Positions 42,468 through 51,483 are shown, counted from the stretch's first letter. The stretch is 64,000 bases of DNA from an uncultured Bacteroides sp. (GCA_958453305.1 CAUDXH010000008.1:1-64000); one strand, 5' to 3'. Notes: a model not told the origin generated them from the letters alone. Translations and numbers: made by a program.

Positions 42468-43886
42468 ATGAGAAAAACTTTGCTTTTGCTCGGCTTCTTC
42501 ATGCTATCCGTTCTATGGACATTTGCACAAGAAGCCAAATACGTGTTTTATTTCATCGGAGATGGAATGGGAGTTAATCAGGTTCAAGGAACTGAATACT
42601 ATTTAGGAGAATTAGAAGGAAAAACCGGAATTTCTCCCTTGCAGTTTACCCAGTTTCCTCATTCAACCGTAGCTACCACCTTCTCAGCTACCAACCGGGT
42701 TACCGATTCAGCCGCTGCCGGAACAGCACTCGCCACCGGACATAAAACCAAAAACGGAGCCATCGGCGTTCTTAAGGATTTGCAAACTCCTATAAACAGC
42801 ATTGCCGTATGGGCAAAAAACAGTGGAAAACGAGTTGGAATAGCTACAAGTGTCAGTGTTGATCATGCTACCCCCGCCGCTTTCTATGCCCATGTAGCCG
42901 GACGTGGAAGCTATTATAACATTGGAAAAGATTTATATAAAGCCGGATTTGACTTTTATGCCGGTTCTGATTTCCTTCAGCCAACCAACAAAGATAACGC
43001 CAACGATGAAAACCTTTACGATATGGCTGGAAAAAACGGATATGTCATTGCACGAGGATATAAAGATTATCTGAAGAAAAGCAAGAAAGCCGATAAAATG
43101 ATTCTCTTCCAATCGGAAGTAGCTTCAAAGCAAGACCGAAGTGCCATTCCTTATGCCATTGACCGCACCAAATCAGACCTCACCCTGCAAGACATTACAC
43201 GCTCTGCCGTTAATTTCCTGACGAAGGATGCATCTGAAGGCTTTTTCCTGATGGTTGAAGGAGGAAAAATTGACTGGGCATGCCACAGTAACGATGCTGC
43301 TACGGTTTTTCAAGAAGTAATCGATTTTGATAACGCCATCAAAGTGGCTTACGAGTTTTATGCACAGCATCCTGATGAAACACTGATTGTAATTACTGCC
43401 GACCATGAAACCGGAGGAATTGTTCTAGGAACCGGACCTTATGAGCTTAATCTGCAAGTATTGAAAAATCAGAAGGTGAGCGAGAGTGGATTTACAAAAA
43501 TAGTAAACCGGCTACGCGAAAAAAGCAAGAATCAGGTGTCGTGGGAAGATATCAAACAAGCTTTAAAAGAAAACTTCGGCTTTTGGGATGCTGTTAAATT
43601 ATCAGACAAACAAGAAGCACGTCTAAAAGCAGTTTATGAAAGCAGTTTGAAGAACCAGCAGATGAAACTTGAAAAAAGTGAATATGCTCAAGACGAACCT
43701 ATTGCGGCAGAAGCTAAACGCATTATTGATGAAATTGCTTTAGTAGGATGGACAAGCGGCGGACACTCTGCCGGATATGTACCTGTTTTTGCCATCGGTG
43801 CCGGGGCTGAATTGTTCCAAGGCCGCATCGACAATACTGAAATTCCTTTAAGAATTGCAAAAGCTGCCGGATATACCCAGCAATAA
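42468..43886 (+). CDS. Alkaline phosphatase
   Basis: A 472-residue secreted phosphomonoesterase. The signal peptide (residues 1-20, TFAQ) is followed by the metal-binding FIGDGMGVNQVQ (about 29-40), the active-site serine in VTDSAAAGTALATGHKTKNG (about 82-101) and the late metal ligands in LIVITADHETGG (about 305-316) and SGGHSAGYVP. This is the PhoA-type alkaline phosphatase superfamily. It frees phosphate from organic esters in the periplasm. The stop codon is one base from the stop of the convergent HhH gene. Confidence 0.93.
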   Translation: MRKTLLLLGFFMLSVLWTFAQEAKYVFYFIGDGMGVNQVQGTEYYLGELEGKTGISPLQFTQFPHSTVATTFSATNRVTDSAAAGTALATGHKTKNGAIGVLKDLQTPINSIAVWAKNSGKRVGIATSVSVDHATPAAFYAHVAGRGSYYNIGKDLYKAGFDFYAGSDFLQPTNKDNANDENLYDMAGKNGYVIARGYKDYLKKSKKADKMILFQSEVASKQDRSAIPYAIDRTKSDLTLQDITRSAVNFLTKDASEGFFLMVEGGKIDWACHSNDAATVFQEVIDFDNAIKVAYEFYAQHPDETLIVITADHETGGIVLGTGPYELNLQVLKNQKVSESGFTKIVNRLREKSKNQVSWEDIKQALKENFGFWDAVKLSDKQEARLKAVYESSLKNQQMKLEKSEYAQDEPIAAEAKRIIDEIALVGWTSGGHSAGYVPVFAIGAGAELFQGRIDNTEIPLRIAKAAGYTQQ

Positions 43887-43887
43887 T

Positions 43888-44796
43888 TCAATCGAAGGAT
43901 AAATAAGGCAATAAACGTTCCAGGTCTTTCCCTGAAAACTCTTCAAAAAGAGCCAACCGGGAAAGGCCATTTATTTTTCCTCGCTTGCGCCGATATTCCA
44001 GTATGGCTTTTGCCTTATAAAAATCCATATAGGGATGACGACGCAACTCGTCTAACCCTGCACGGTTTACTTCCAAACGACGTATTCCACAGCTGTCTAT
44101 CCGAAACCATTTGTTTACAACCGTATCTACATGCATTATTTCCTGTAGCTGTTCCACACGGTAAAAGCCACCCAACCGGTCACGATATGCCACAATCCTC
44201 CGTGCCAAAATACTCCCGATTCCCGGCACACGTTTCAACATCGATGTATCAGCCTGATTCAAATCGACTTTTGTTCCTTCAGCATACTTTAAAACAACAG
44301 GCTCCGGATGCACAGATGGAAGATGAGAAGCCGTATCTACTGACAACGCAACCTTCGGAGCAGGAATCTGAATATAAGGACAGAGCATGCGATATTGCTC
44401 AGAAGATAAACCATAGACCTTGGAAAATGACTCTACAGTACGAAATGAGCCCCCTTTTTCACGATAGCGCAAAATGTTCCGTATCACAAAACCGGACAAG
44501 CCTAACCGGTAAAGTGTGAGCGAATCAGCCGTATTGGGATTAAATTTCTGCAAAACGACTTTCCGCTCCGGCTTATTCTTTTTCGTAAAACTCCGATGAT
44601 GCGAGTATACGCTTTTCTCCCGCTGTCTTAGTTGACGCTGGAATGAATCTACAGAAGCATGCTCTTTATGGCAGATGGAGGAATCTTGCTTCTGATAACT
44701 TATCCAATAAGTTATCAAACCTAAAGCTGCCACTGTCAACAGCACCAAAATGGCTCTCCGCTCCGACTTTGAATAATAAAAGAAATCTTTCCACAT
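43888..44796 (-). CDS. Helix-hairpin-helix (ComEA-like) protein with membrane anchor
   Basis: A 302-residue protein with an N-terminal membrane segment (about 16-32), a basic linker, then at least three HhH modules of ComEA type: FNPNTADSLTLYRLGLSGF (about 84-102), VDLNQADTSMLKRVPGIGS (about 178-196) with LARRIVAYRDRLGGF, and VNRAGLDELRRHPYMDFYKA (about 246-265). HhH modules bind DNA without sequence preference. ComEA takes part in DNA uptake, but no competence gene is nearby, so that role is uncertain. It lies 6 bases after the NSS transporter gene, in the same operon. Confidence 0.82.
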   Translation of the reverse strand: MWKDFFYYSKSERRAILVLLTVAALGLITYWISYQKQDSSICHKEHASVDSFQRQLRQREKSVYSHHRSFTKKNKPERKVVLQKFNPNTADSLTLYRLGLSGFVIRNILRYREKGGSFRTVESFSKVYGLSSEQYRMLCPYIQIPAPKVALSVDTASHLPSVHPEPVVLKYAEGTKVDLNQADTSMLKRVPGIGSILARRIVAYRDRLGGFYRVEQLQEIMHVDTVVNKWFRIDSCGIRRLEVNRAGLDELRRHPYMDFYKAKAILEYRRKRGKINGLSRLALFEEFSGKDLERLLPYLSFD

Positions 44797-44802
44797 TTCG
44801 TT

Positions 44803-46176
44803 TTATCCTAACAGCCCCAATTCATTCACAAAAATCAAAGCAATGCCAACCGGAGCTACAAAGCGCAACACCAACCGATATACCGGATAAAAGGGAGCGC
44901 TTAATGTGCCATAATTCGTAGCCTCATCCTTGACAATCTGACGGTCAATAATCCAACCCACAAAAATAGCAGCAAACATACCTCCTACGGGAAGCATTAT
45001 CTTAGCAGTCAGATAATCAAGAGCATCGAAGATATTCATTCCCCAAACCGTATAAGAACTCCATTCACCTAATGCCAATGAAGAAACAATTCCTATAATA
45101 AGAGCCCCCGTTGTGACCAGAGTTGCCGCACGTCCCCGGGTGAAATGAAACTTTTCATGCAAAAAAGCCGTTGAAACTTCATGCAAAGAAATCGTAGAAG
45201 TCAAAGCAGCCAGAGCCAACAATACATAAAAAGCCACAGAACAAACATATGCCAAAGCAGGAGTTCCGCTGAAAGCTTGCTGGAACACATTAGGCAAGGT
45301 TATGAAAATAAGAGACGGTCCGGCATCAGGCTGTATACCTACTGAAAAGGCAGCCGGAAAAATAATTATGCCTGCCAAGACAGCTACAAACGTATCTATC
45401 AAGCCTACACTCATTGCAGTATGCCCCAAACGGGTATCTTTTCCGAAATAGGAAGCATAAGTAGACAAGCATCCCATCCCCAGACTCATAGAAAAGAAAG
45501 CCTGCCCCATGGCTCCTAAAAACACATCAGCCGTTACCTTACTGAAATCGGGTTTCAAAAGGAAAGAAAGCCCTTTCTCCGAACCGGGAAGAGTTACTGA
45601 ACAAACCGCCAGCAACACCACGAGAATAAACAAGACGGGCATCATTACTTTAGAAGACTTTTCAATGCCATCTTTCACCCCACGGACTATCACAAAATGC
45701 GTAGCAGCCATAAAAGAGAACAACCAGATTAAAGGACGGAACGGATTTTGAGAAAAGCTTTGAAACATCCCGATGAACTCTTCCGGACCTTTTCCGGAGA
45801 ATCCACAAGTGGCAGCCTGATAAATATATTCCAAGGTCCAACCCGCCACTACCGAATAATATCCCAATATCAAAAATCCGGTCAATACGCCCAGATAGCC
45901 GACCCATTTCCATAACGTACCGGGAGCCAGTTTTTCATACGCGCCACCTGTACTTGCCTTCGAGCGGCGACCGATGGTAAATTCGGCTATCATAATAGGA
46001 AGTCCTAAAATAAATACACATCCCAAATAAATAAGGATAAAGGCGGCTCCTCCATGATTCCCCGTTTCAAAAGGGAAACGCCATATATTACCTAATCCGA
46101 CAGCAGATCCGGCAGCTGCAAGAATTGCTCCTAACTTACTTCCAAAGTTTACCCGTTCGCGTTGATTTTGCTGCAT
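44803..46176 (-). CDS. Sodium-dependent transporter, NSS/SNF family
   Basis: A 457-residue transporter of the LeuT fold with about 11-12 membrane segments. The N-terminus GSKLGAILAAAGSAVGLGNIWRFPF (from about residue 10) carries the unwound helix 1 and the G-N-x-W-R-F signature. ALAALTSTISLHEV near 317 holds sodium-site residues. Substrates are likely amino acids, but this cannot be read from sequence. It is the first gene of an operon with the HhH gene and diverges from vanZ. Confidence 0.92.
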   Translation of the reverse strand: MQQNQRERVNFGSKLGAILAAAGSAVGLGNIWRFPFETGNHGGAAFILIYLGCVFILGLPIMIAEFTIGRRSKASTGGAYEKLAPGTLWKWVGYLGVLTGFLILGYYSVVAGWTLEYIYQAATCGFSGKGPEEFIGMFQSFSQNPFRPLIWLFSFMAATHFVIVRGVKDGIEKSSKVMMPVLFILVVLLAVCSVTLPGSEKGLSFLLKPDFSKVTADVFLGAMGQAFFSMSLGMGCLSTYASYFGKDTRLGHTAMSVGLIDTFVAVLAGIIIFPAAFSVGIQPDAGPSLIFITLPNVFQQAFSGTPALAYVCSVAFYVLLALAALTSTISLHEVSTAFLHEKFHFTRGRAATLVTTGALIIGIVSSLALGEWSSYTVWGMNIFDALDYLTAKIMLPVGGMFAAIFVGWIIDRQIVKDEATNYGTLSAPFYPVYRLVLRFVAPVGIALIFVNELGLLG

Positions 46177-46217
46177 ATAATGCTCTTTTTAATAAGAATT
46201 ATAACTATAACGAGGGG

Positions 46218-46245
46218 CAAAAATACAAAAAATATCGTATTTTTG
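46218..46245. promoter_or_regulatory. Divergent promoters built into one palindrome
   Basis: CAAAAATAC (46218-46226) and GTATTTTTG (46237-46245) are a perfect inverted repeat 10 bases apart. Each arm is a TATTTTTG -7 box, one for the NSS transporter (- strand) and one for VanZ (+ strand). On the - strand TCTG 20 bases upstream is a partial -33. Confidence 0.6.
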
Positions 46246-46267
46246 CAGAATAAATTTATAATTTAAT

Positions 46268-46675
46268 ATGATACAATACATCAAGCATTATCCGGTTTCA
46301 CTTCTCATTGTGATAATCATCAGCTATTTATCTTTCTTTTCTCCTCCTAAAACAGATTTAAATGAAATTCCTTATCTTGACAAAGTGGTTCACATCTGCA
46401 TGTATGGAGGTCTGTCAACTTTGTTGTGGATTGAATACTTGTTACGCCACCGCACGCTGAATATGCGTCATCTGGCTGTAGGAGCCATCATCTCTCCCAT
46501 CGTAATGAGTGGATGTATCGAGATTCTGCAAGCCACCTGCACCTCTACCCGAAGCGGAGACTGGCTTGATTTCATTGCAAACTGCATAGGAGTCATCATT
46601 GCATCCTTACTTGGTCATTACCTATGGCGTCCTTTCATCCAAAAGCATTTTTCCTCTTCAAAGAAACAAGGATGA
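46268..46675 (+). CDS. VanZ family membrane protein
   Basis: A 135-residue membrane protein with four hydrophobic segments (about 10-24, 44-58, 70-90 and 100-118). The family marks are DKVVHICMYGGLSTLLWIEY at about 39-58 and QATCTSTRSGDWLDFIANCIG at about 93-113 (the RSGDWLDFIANxxG pattern). VanZ was named for teicoplanin resistance, but most members are of unknown function. Nothing here points to antibiotic resistance. It is monocistronic. Confidence 0.88.
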   Translation: MIQYIKHYPVSLLIVIIISYLSFFSPPKTDLNEIPYLDKVVHICMYGGLSTLLWIEYLLRHRTLNMRHLAVGAIISPIVMSGCIEILQATCTSTRSGDWLDFIANCIGVIIASLLGHYLWRPFIQKHFSSSKKQG

Positions 46676-46730
46676 ACCACCGCTAAATAACGGGGCAGAA
46701 GTCTTCAGATACAAGTCTATATAAAAAGTA

Positions 46731-46760
46731 AATGCCGGAAACTTCACAGCCTCCGGCATT
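46731..46760 (-). terminator. Hairpin between vanZ and the sigma factor gene
   Basis: AATGCCGGA (46731-46739) pairs with TCCGGCATT (46752-46760). The - strand continues TTTACTTTTT, so it more likely ends the sigma factor transcript. Confidence 0.65.
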
Positions 46761-46828
46761 CTGAAAAACGTTATTAATTTTTCTAAGATAGAGAGTTTCT
46801 TTTTTTGTTCAGTCAAGTGTAGCTTCGT

Positions 46829-47332
46829 TTAACGAAAATCTTTTAACTCCTTCTGCAATTTCTGCCGTGTAAAATAAATACGGCTCTTTATTGTTCCCAG
46901 CGGAAGACCTAATTTGTCTGCTATTTCCCGGTATTTAAAACCAGACACATACATTGCAAAAGGAACACGGTATTCTTTAGGCAACGCATTCACAATACGA
47001 CGCATTTCTTTCAAATCATAAGACCCCTCTGTAGAATCTGCTTCAATATCTATGCTCTGATTCAGATAAAACTGATTATCAGTCTGGTCTACATAAGTCT
47101 GATCACGCAAAGTCTTACGATAATTATTTATAAATATATTACGCATGATGGTATAAATCCATCCTTTAAAATTAGTCTCTGCAGTATATTTTTCTTCATT
47201 GTCCAACGCTTTCAAGGAAGTCTCCTGAAGTAAATCATTCGCATCCTCACGATCGGATGTCAACTTATATGCGAAGTTCAATAGTTCTGTCTGTACATTC
47301 AATAAATTCTGCGCAAAAGCTGCTGTTCTCAT
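46829..47332 (-). CDS. ECF-type RNA polymerase sigma factor
   Basis: A 167-residue sigma-70 family protein. Region 2 spans about 10-80 (LTSDREDANDLLQETSLKAL and FKGWIYTIMRNIFINNYRK) and region 4 about 110-165 (LPKEYRVPFAMYVSGFKYRE then LGLPLGTIKSRIYFTRQKL). It directs RNA polymerase to a set of promoters, often in envelope or oxidative stress. No anti-sigma factor is adjacent. A 13-base palindrome AATAACTGTTATT lies at 47417-47429 upstream, a possible regulatory site. Confidence 0.92.
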   Translation of the reverse strand: MRTAAFAQNLLNVQTELLNFAYKLTSDREDANDLLQETSLKALDNEEKYTAETNFKGWIYTIMRNIFINNYRKTLRDQTYVDQTDNQFYLNQSIDIEADSTEGSYDLKEMRRIVNALPKEYRVPFAMYVSGFKYREIADKLGLPLGTIKSRIYFTRQKLQKELKDFR

Positions 47333-47466
47333 AATGTCCTTTCTCTTTTATAGGGATAAACTCTTTTCCCTTTCGGTATCGCAATATTACCCCTAAAAAG
47401 GCAAGAACACTTCACAATAACTGTTATTAAAAGGGTGAAAATCTATCAACTGAATGTTTTTACCCC

Positions 47467-47982
47467 CTATTCTGACAGTTTACAGGGGGTATTTCCATCC
47501 TGTTTATTTTCCTCCCAGCTCTTATATGGCTGCTTCATGAGAAATGAGTTATAGTATTTCACCTGTCCGGTTACTTCATCCCCCAAGAAAGAAGGTCTGT
47601 CAAACCTTTCATCTTCACTTCCCAGTTCAACCTCTGCAACTACCAGCCCTTGATTTTCGCCATAAAACTCATCGACTTCAAATATATGTGTACCACATTT
47701 CACCAGATAGCGGGTTTTATCAATCATTCCAGGTTCGCAGAGTTTCATCAGTTCCTCTGCCTCATTTAACGGAATTTCCTTTTCCCATTCATAACGACTC
47801 ATGCCAGAGGCATCAGACGCGCCTTTTATCGTCAGGAAGCCTTTTTCATCACGGATGCGCACCCGGACCGTATGCCCACGTGCGCTGCAGATATAACCTT
47901 GACTTATCCGGCTTGCTGCATATGCCTGCTCACGGTATGAAGTATCAATAATCAAAAACTTACGTTCTATTTCCTGTGCCAT
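47467..47982 (-). CDS. CYTH domain protein
   Basis: A 171-residue protein with the CYTH signature EIERKFLI at residues 4-11 (the ExExK motif). Alternating charged strands such as HTVRVRIRDEKGFLTIKG (about 35-52) and VAEVELGSEDE (about 115) line the phosphate-binding tunnel. Bacterial members are often inorganic triphosphatases, but the substrate is not shown. It lies 134 bases upstream of the sigma gene on the same strand. Confidence 0.9.
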   Translation of the reverse strand: MAQEIERKFLIIDTSYREQAYAASRISQGYICSARGHTVRVRIRDEKGFLTIKGASDASGMSRYEWEKEIPLNEAEELMKLCEPGMIDKTRYLVKCGTHIFEVDEFYGENQGLVVAEVELGSEDERFDRPSFLGDEVTGQVKYYNSFLMKQPYKSWEENKQDGNTPCKLSE

Positions 47983-48151
47983 ACGTTTACTATATTAAAT
48001 CTTACTTCATTTATTTTAAAATCAGCTTTTTCTTACACCGGTGCATTTCGCTTCAGTATCATCTTGCAGATTATTTTCAATCCGGTTCCACTTAACCATC
48101 AAGACGGTACAGGGCCTGCACCGAATCCATTCCCGAGACCGCCCCTTTCTC

Positions 48152-48185
48152 CAAAAAAAAAGGATGCATATATTAAACGCATCCT
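48152..48185 (-). terminator. Terminator of the 47-aa membrane peptide gene
   Basis: AGGATGC (48161-48167) pairs with GCATCCT (48179-48185). On the - strand the stem is followed by a run of nine T. The rest of 47983-48255 shows nothing else. Confidence 0.8.
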
Positions 48186-48255
48186 CTATTTTACTTCATT
48201 CAAAATGGCAATTTAAGAATATTCTGAAAAAACTCTTAAAGTTTATATTGTCTTA

Positions 48256-48399
48256 TCATGAAGCCAGTGTAAAGCCAACAATCGTCAATACTGCCAACAG
48301 CAGCAAAGCAATACAAATCATCTTAAACAGACGGTTTGCCTTTTCAGCTTCACGCTTCTCGTAATTTTCTCTTTTGATTTGTCTGTTCTTATTTCCCAT
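48256..48399 (-). CDS. 47-aa single-TM basic membrane peptide
   Basis: A 47-codon frame from ATG (48399) to TGA. Residues 1-25 are highly charged (MGNKNRQIKRENYEKREAEK) and residues 25-45 are one hydrophobic segment (FKMICIALLLLAVLTIVGFT). It has its own -7 box (TACTTTTG, - strand, 48438-48431, with ATTG 20 bases upstream) and its own strong terminator at 48152-48185. This complete unit makes it a credible small protein gene. I do not recognise the family and cannot say what it does. A membrane-bound regulator or accessory subunit would fit. Confidence 0.65.
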   Translation of the reverse strand: MGNKNRQIKRENYEKREAEKANRLFKMICIALLLLAVLTIVGFTLAS

Positions 48400-48430
48400 A
48401 GCTTACTACTTTAAAATCGATTAAACATAC

Positions 48431-48462
48431 CAAAAGTACAATATATTCAGGAAAAGAGCAAT
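48431..48462 (-). promoter_or_regulatory. Promoter of the 47-aa peptide gene
   Basis: TACTTTTG (48438-48431) is the -7 box. ATTG (48462-48459), 20 bases upstream, matches the -33 element at three of four bases. Confidence 0.6.
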
Positions 48463-48475
48463 ATAAAATCGTTTT

Positions 48476-49591
48476 TTATGACTCCGAGCCTGAAAATTCC
48501 ATCAGATAAGCCTTGATGAAATCATCAATCTTACCATCCATCACCCCGTTGACATCAGAAGTCTGGTAATTGGTACGATGGTCTTTTACGCGGCGGTCAT
48601 CGAATACGTAGCTTCGGATTTGCGATCCCCACTCGATTTTCTTCTTTCCTGCTTCCACCTTAGCCTGCTCTTCCATACGATGCTGCAGCTCTTTATCGTA
48701 AAGAATAGAGCGCAACTGACGCATGGCGTTTTCCTTATTTTTAGGCTGGTCACGCGTTTCGGTATTCTCAATCAAGATTTCCTCTTCCACTCCCGTGTAA
48801 GGGTCTTTATATTGATAACGCAAACGCACCCCTGACTCTACTTTATTTACGTTCTGTCCTCCAGCTCCACCGCTTCGGAAAGTATCCCACGACAAGCGTG
48901 CCGGTTCAACAACCACCTCAATCGAATCGTCAACCAAAGGAGTCACAAAGACGGAAGCGAACGAAGTCATACGCTTACCCTGCGCATTATAAGGCGACAC
49001 ACGGACCAGACGGTGAACTCCATTTTCCCCTTTCAGGTAACCGTAGGCATAAGCTCCTTCAATATTCATGGTCACGGTTTTGATACCCGCTTCATCGCCC
49101 TCCTGTAAGTTAGCCACTGAGAGTTTATAACCATTGCTTTCAGCCCAACGCATATACATACGCATCAACATGGACGACCAGTCCTGACTTTCTGTACCTC
49201 CGGCACCTGAGTTGATTTTCAGTACACAATCCATCTGGTCGGCCTCCGAGCGCAGCATATTCTTCAGTTCCAGTTCTTCAACAGCTTTCAGAGCTTTTGC
49301 ATAAGCCTCATCTACTTCAGCCTCTGTCACCAGTTCGTCTTTAAAGAAATCAAAAGCCAGCTCCAGCTCATCCGCCAAGGTTTTCACCTCATTATACCCT
49401 TCAATCCAGGCCTGCAGCCCTTTCACCTTCTTCATCTGAGCCTCAGCCTTTTTCGCATCATCCCAAAATCCGGGAGCCTGCGTACGGAGCTGCTCTTCTT
49501 CAACCTGTACCTTTTTATTCTCTATATCCAAATAGCGATAGAGTGCTTCAGTACGTTCTTTTACGTCTTTCAGTTGTTCTATTGTTATCAT
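48476..49591 (-). CDS. prfB: Peptide chain release factor 2
   Basis: This 371-residue factor ends translation at UGA and UAA. The catalytic GGQ is in SGGAGGQNVNKVESGVRL (about 245-262). The stop-codon tripeptide region reads RLVRVSPYNAQGKRM (about 195-209), so it has SPY where the RF2 canon is SPF. The frame is continuous: the point equivalent to the E. coli programmed frameshift (after RYL near residue 21) reads straight on as DIENKK without a UGA. A -7 box TATCTTTG lies on the - strand at 49637-49630. Confidence 0.95.
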   Translation of the reverse strand: MITIEQLKDVKERTEALYRYLDIENKKVQVEEEQLRTQAPGFWDDAKKAEAQMKKVKGLQAWIEGYNEVKTLADELELAFDFFKDELVTEAEVDEAYAKALKAVEELELKNMLRSEADQMDCVLKINSGAGGTESQDWSSMLMRMYMRWAESNGYKLSVANLQEGDEAGIKTVTMNIEGAYAYGYLKGENGVHRLVRVSPYNAQGKRMTSFASVFVTPLVDDSIEVVVEPARLSWDTFRSGGAGGQNVNKVESGVRLRYQYKDPYTGVEEEILIENTETRDQPKNKENAMRQLRSILYDKELQHRMEEQAKVEAGKKKIEWGSQIRSYVFDDRRVKDHRTNYQTSDVNGVMDGKIDDFIKAYLMEFSGSES

Positions 49592-49629
49592 ACAGTAGGG
49601 ATATTATTCTCTTTTTGATTTTCAAAGTG

Positions 49630-49637
49630 CAAAGATA
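49630..49637 (-). promoter_or_regulatory. Promoter -7 box of prfB
   Basis: TATCTTTG on the - strand, 38 bases before the ATG. No good -33 element. Confidence 0.55.
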
Positions 49638-49650
49638 CGATTATTTTACG

Positions 49651-51456
49651 TTATTCTTCATACATCTTTTCAATCTCTTTCGCATAGTTTTTCAGCAACA
49701 CCGGTCGCTTTATTTTCAAGGTATTCGTCAGTTCCCCTCTTTCCATACTGAAAGGTTCGGGCAGCAGAGTGAAACGCTTGATTTGTTCATAATGAGCAAA
49801 CTGCTGCTGAAGTGTATCAATACGCATACGGAAAAGGGATTCTATTTCCGGTTTCTGCAGCAAGTCTTTCATATCCGTATAAGCAATCTGATGATCAGCT
49901 GCATATTTTTCCACTTGCTTATAATCGGGAACAATCAGAGCTGAAACATACTTGCGCTGATCGGCAATAATAGAAATCTGGTCAATATAACGGTCTACCA
50001 CCAGCTTGGTTTCAATGGCCTGCGGTGCGATATACTTTCCGTTTGAAGTTTTAAACAAGTCCTTGATACGTTCGGTGAGATAAAGGAAACCGTCTTCGAT
50101 GTATCCAGCATCACCGGTACGGAACCAGCCATCTTCAGTAAACGAATCACGTGTTACTGCTTCTTTTTTATAATATCCCTTCGTGATGGTTCCCCCACGG
50201 AGCAGAATTTCATTATTCTCACCGATTTTAGCTTCCACGCCCGGCAGCAGACGTCCCACGGCACCGATGCGGAAATCATCTTTCCACTCACAAGACACCG
50301 TAGCCGTACTTTCTGTCAGTCCATAGCCCGCAATCATATTAATGCCCACCGAATGGACAAACTCAGCCACTTTTTCAGGAATAGCTGCACCGGCAGTCGG
50401 GAAGAAGTTTCCGTTTTCAATTCCGATTGTTTTTTTCAAGAGGCTGTAGATGGTACGTTCATAAAACTTATATCGCATATGCAACATCACAGGAGGAGTT
50501 TTCCCATTCATCAGGTAATCGATGTTATGCGCCTTACCTACACGAAGGGCATCCAGCATCAGACTTTTTTTCAGCCCTGTTGTTTCGTTAATCTTTTCCA
50601 GTACGCCCGCATAGACTTTTTCCCAGAAACGAGGCACACTGCACATCACTGTAGGACGAACCTCCTTGATGGTTTTCTGAATATCCTGCGGACGGAGGTT
50701 AATGCAGAGCAAACATCCACGGTCTAAACAATAATATGACCATGCCCGCTCAAAAATATGGGTAAACGGAAGGAAGTTCATCACTACATCATTCTCTCCC
50801 AACTCTTTCAGACGCGCTTTATGTCCGGCAAAAGCCGCTTCATAATTTGAATGATGTAACATTACCCCTTTTGAATCACCCGTGGTACCCGAGGTATAAA
50901 GAATATTGGCAAGATCGGAAGAAACCGCATCTGCCGTACGCTTATCTACTTCCTCCTGATATTTACCTCCTTCAGCTCTTTTCAGGAATTCATCGAAATA
51001 AATTGAGTTTTTATCTCCCGGAGCCCGTTTCACTTCCGGATCGAAAATGATAATCTGCTTTAACGAGCGGCACAGATTTTGTACCCTGTATGCCACATCA
51101 TACTGATATTGCTCGCCCACAAACAAGAAGCGGATGCTTGCATCTTCCAATATATAATGTACCTGAGCTTCCGAACTGGTAGCATATAAGGGAATGGTAA
51201 CAACCCGGTCGGCAAATGCCCCGAAATCCACATAAAGACATTCCGGCTTGTTTTGAGAAAAGACACCTACATTTTCCTGCACTTCTGCACCTAATGCCAG
51301 CAAGGCATTCGATACTTGGCGCACGGTTGCAGCAAACTGAGTCCAGGTAACAGGAATCCAAGTTGCAGTTGCATAATCACGGTATTTTAAAACCACTTTA
51401 TTCCCGTACTTTTCCGCTTGCTGCGGAACAAGCCGAGACAGATAAGAACTAGTCAT
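49651..51456 (-). CDS. Long-chain fatty acid--CoA ligase
   Basis: A 601-residue AMP-forming synthetase of the long-chain acyl-CoA branch (FAA1-like). Visible are the AMP-binding motif ILYTSGTTGDSKGVMLHHSN (about 182-201), GYGLTESTATVSC (about 378-390), GWFRTGDAGYIEDGF and KDLFKTSNGKYIAPQAIE (about 430-470). It activates fatty acids with ATP and CoA. The ATG at 51456 is used because the alternative TTG at 51486 lies in the -7 box (TATATTTG, - strand, 51491-51484). It is monocistronic. Confidence 0.92.
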   Translation of the reverse strand: MTSSYLSRLVPQQAEKYGNKVVLKYRDYATATWIPVTWTQFAATVRQVSNALLALGAEVQENVGVFSQNKPECLYVDFGAFADRVVTIPLYATSSEAQVHYILEDASIRFLFVGEQYQYDVAYRVQNLCRSLKQIIIFDPEVKRAPGDKNSIYFDEFLKRAEGGKYQEEVDKRTADAVSSDLANILYTSGTTGDSKGVMLHHSNYEAAFAGHKARLKELGENDVVMNFLPFTHIFERAWSYYCLDRGCLLCINLRPQDIQKTIKEVRPTVMCSVPRFWEKVYAGVLEKINETTGLKKSLMLDALRVGKAHNIDYLMNGKTPPVMLHMRYKFYERTIYSLLKKTIGIENGNFFPTAGAAIPEKVAEFVHSVGINMIAGYGLTESTATVSCEWKDDFRIGAVGRLLPGVEAKIGENNEILLRGGTITKGYYKKEAVTRDSFTEDGWFRTGDAGYIEDGFLYLTERIKDLFKTSNGKYIAPQAIETKLVVDRYIDQISIIADQRKYVSALIVPDYKQVEKYAADHQIAYTDMKDLLQKPEIESLFRMRIDTLQQQFAHYEQIKRFTLLPEPFSMERGELTNTLKIKRPVLLKNYAKEIEKMYEE

Positions 51457-51483
51457 AGACACATTTCTATTTATTAATTCATG

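Noticed and set aside
43886..43888. Convergent stop codons one base apart (alkaline phosphatase and HhH gene) as a sign of a special overlap
   Set aside because: Tight convergent genes are common in compact genomes. No hairpin was seen to suggest more.
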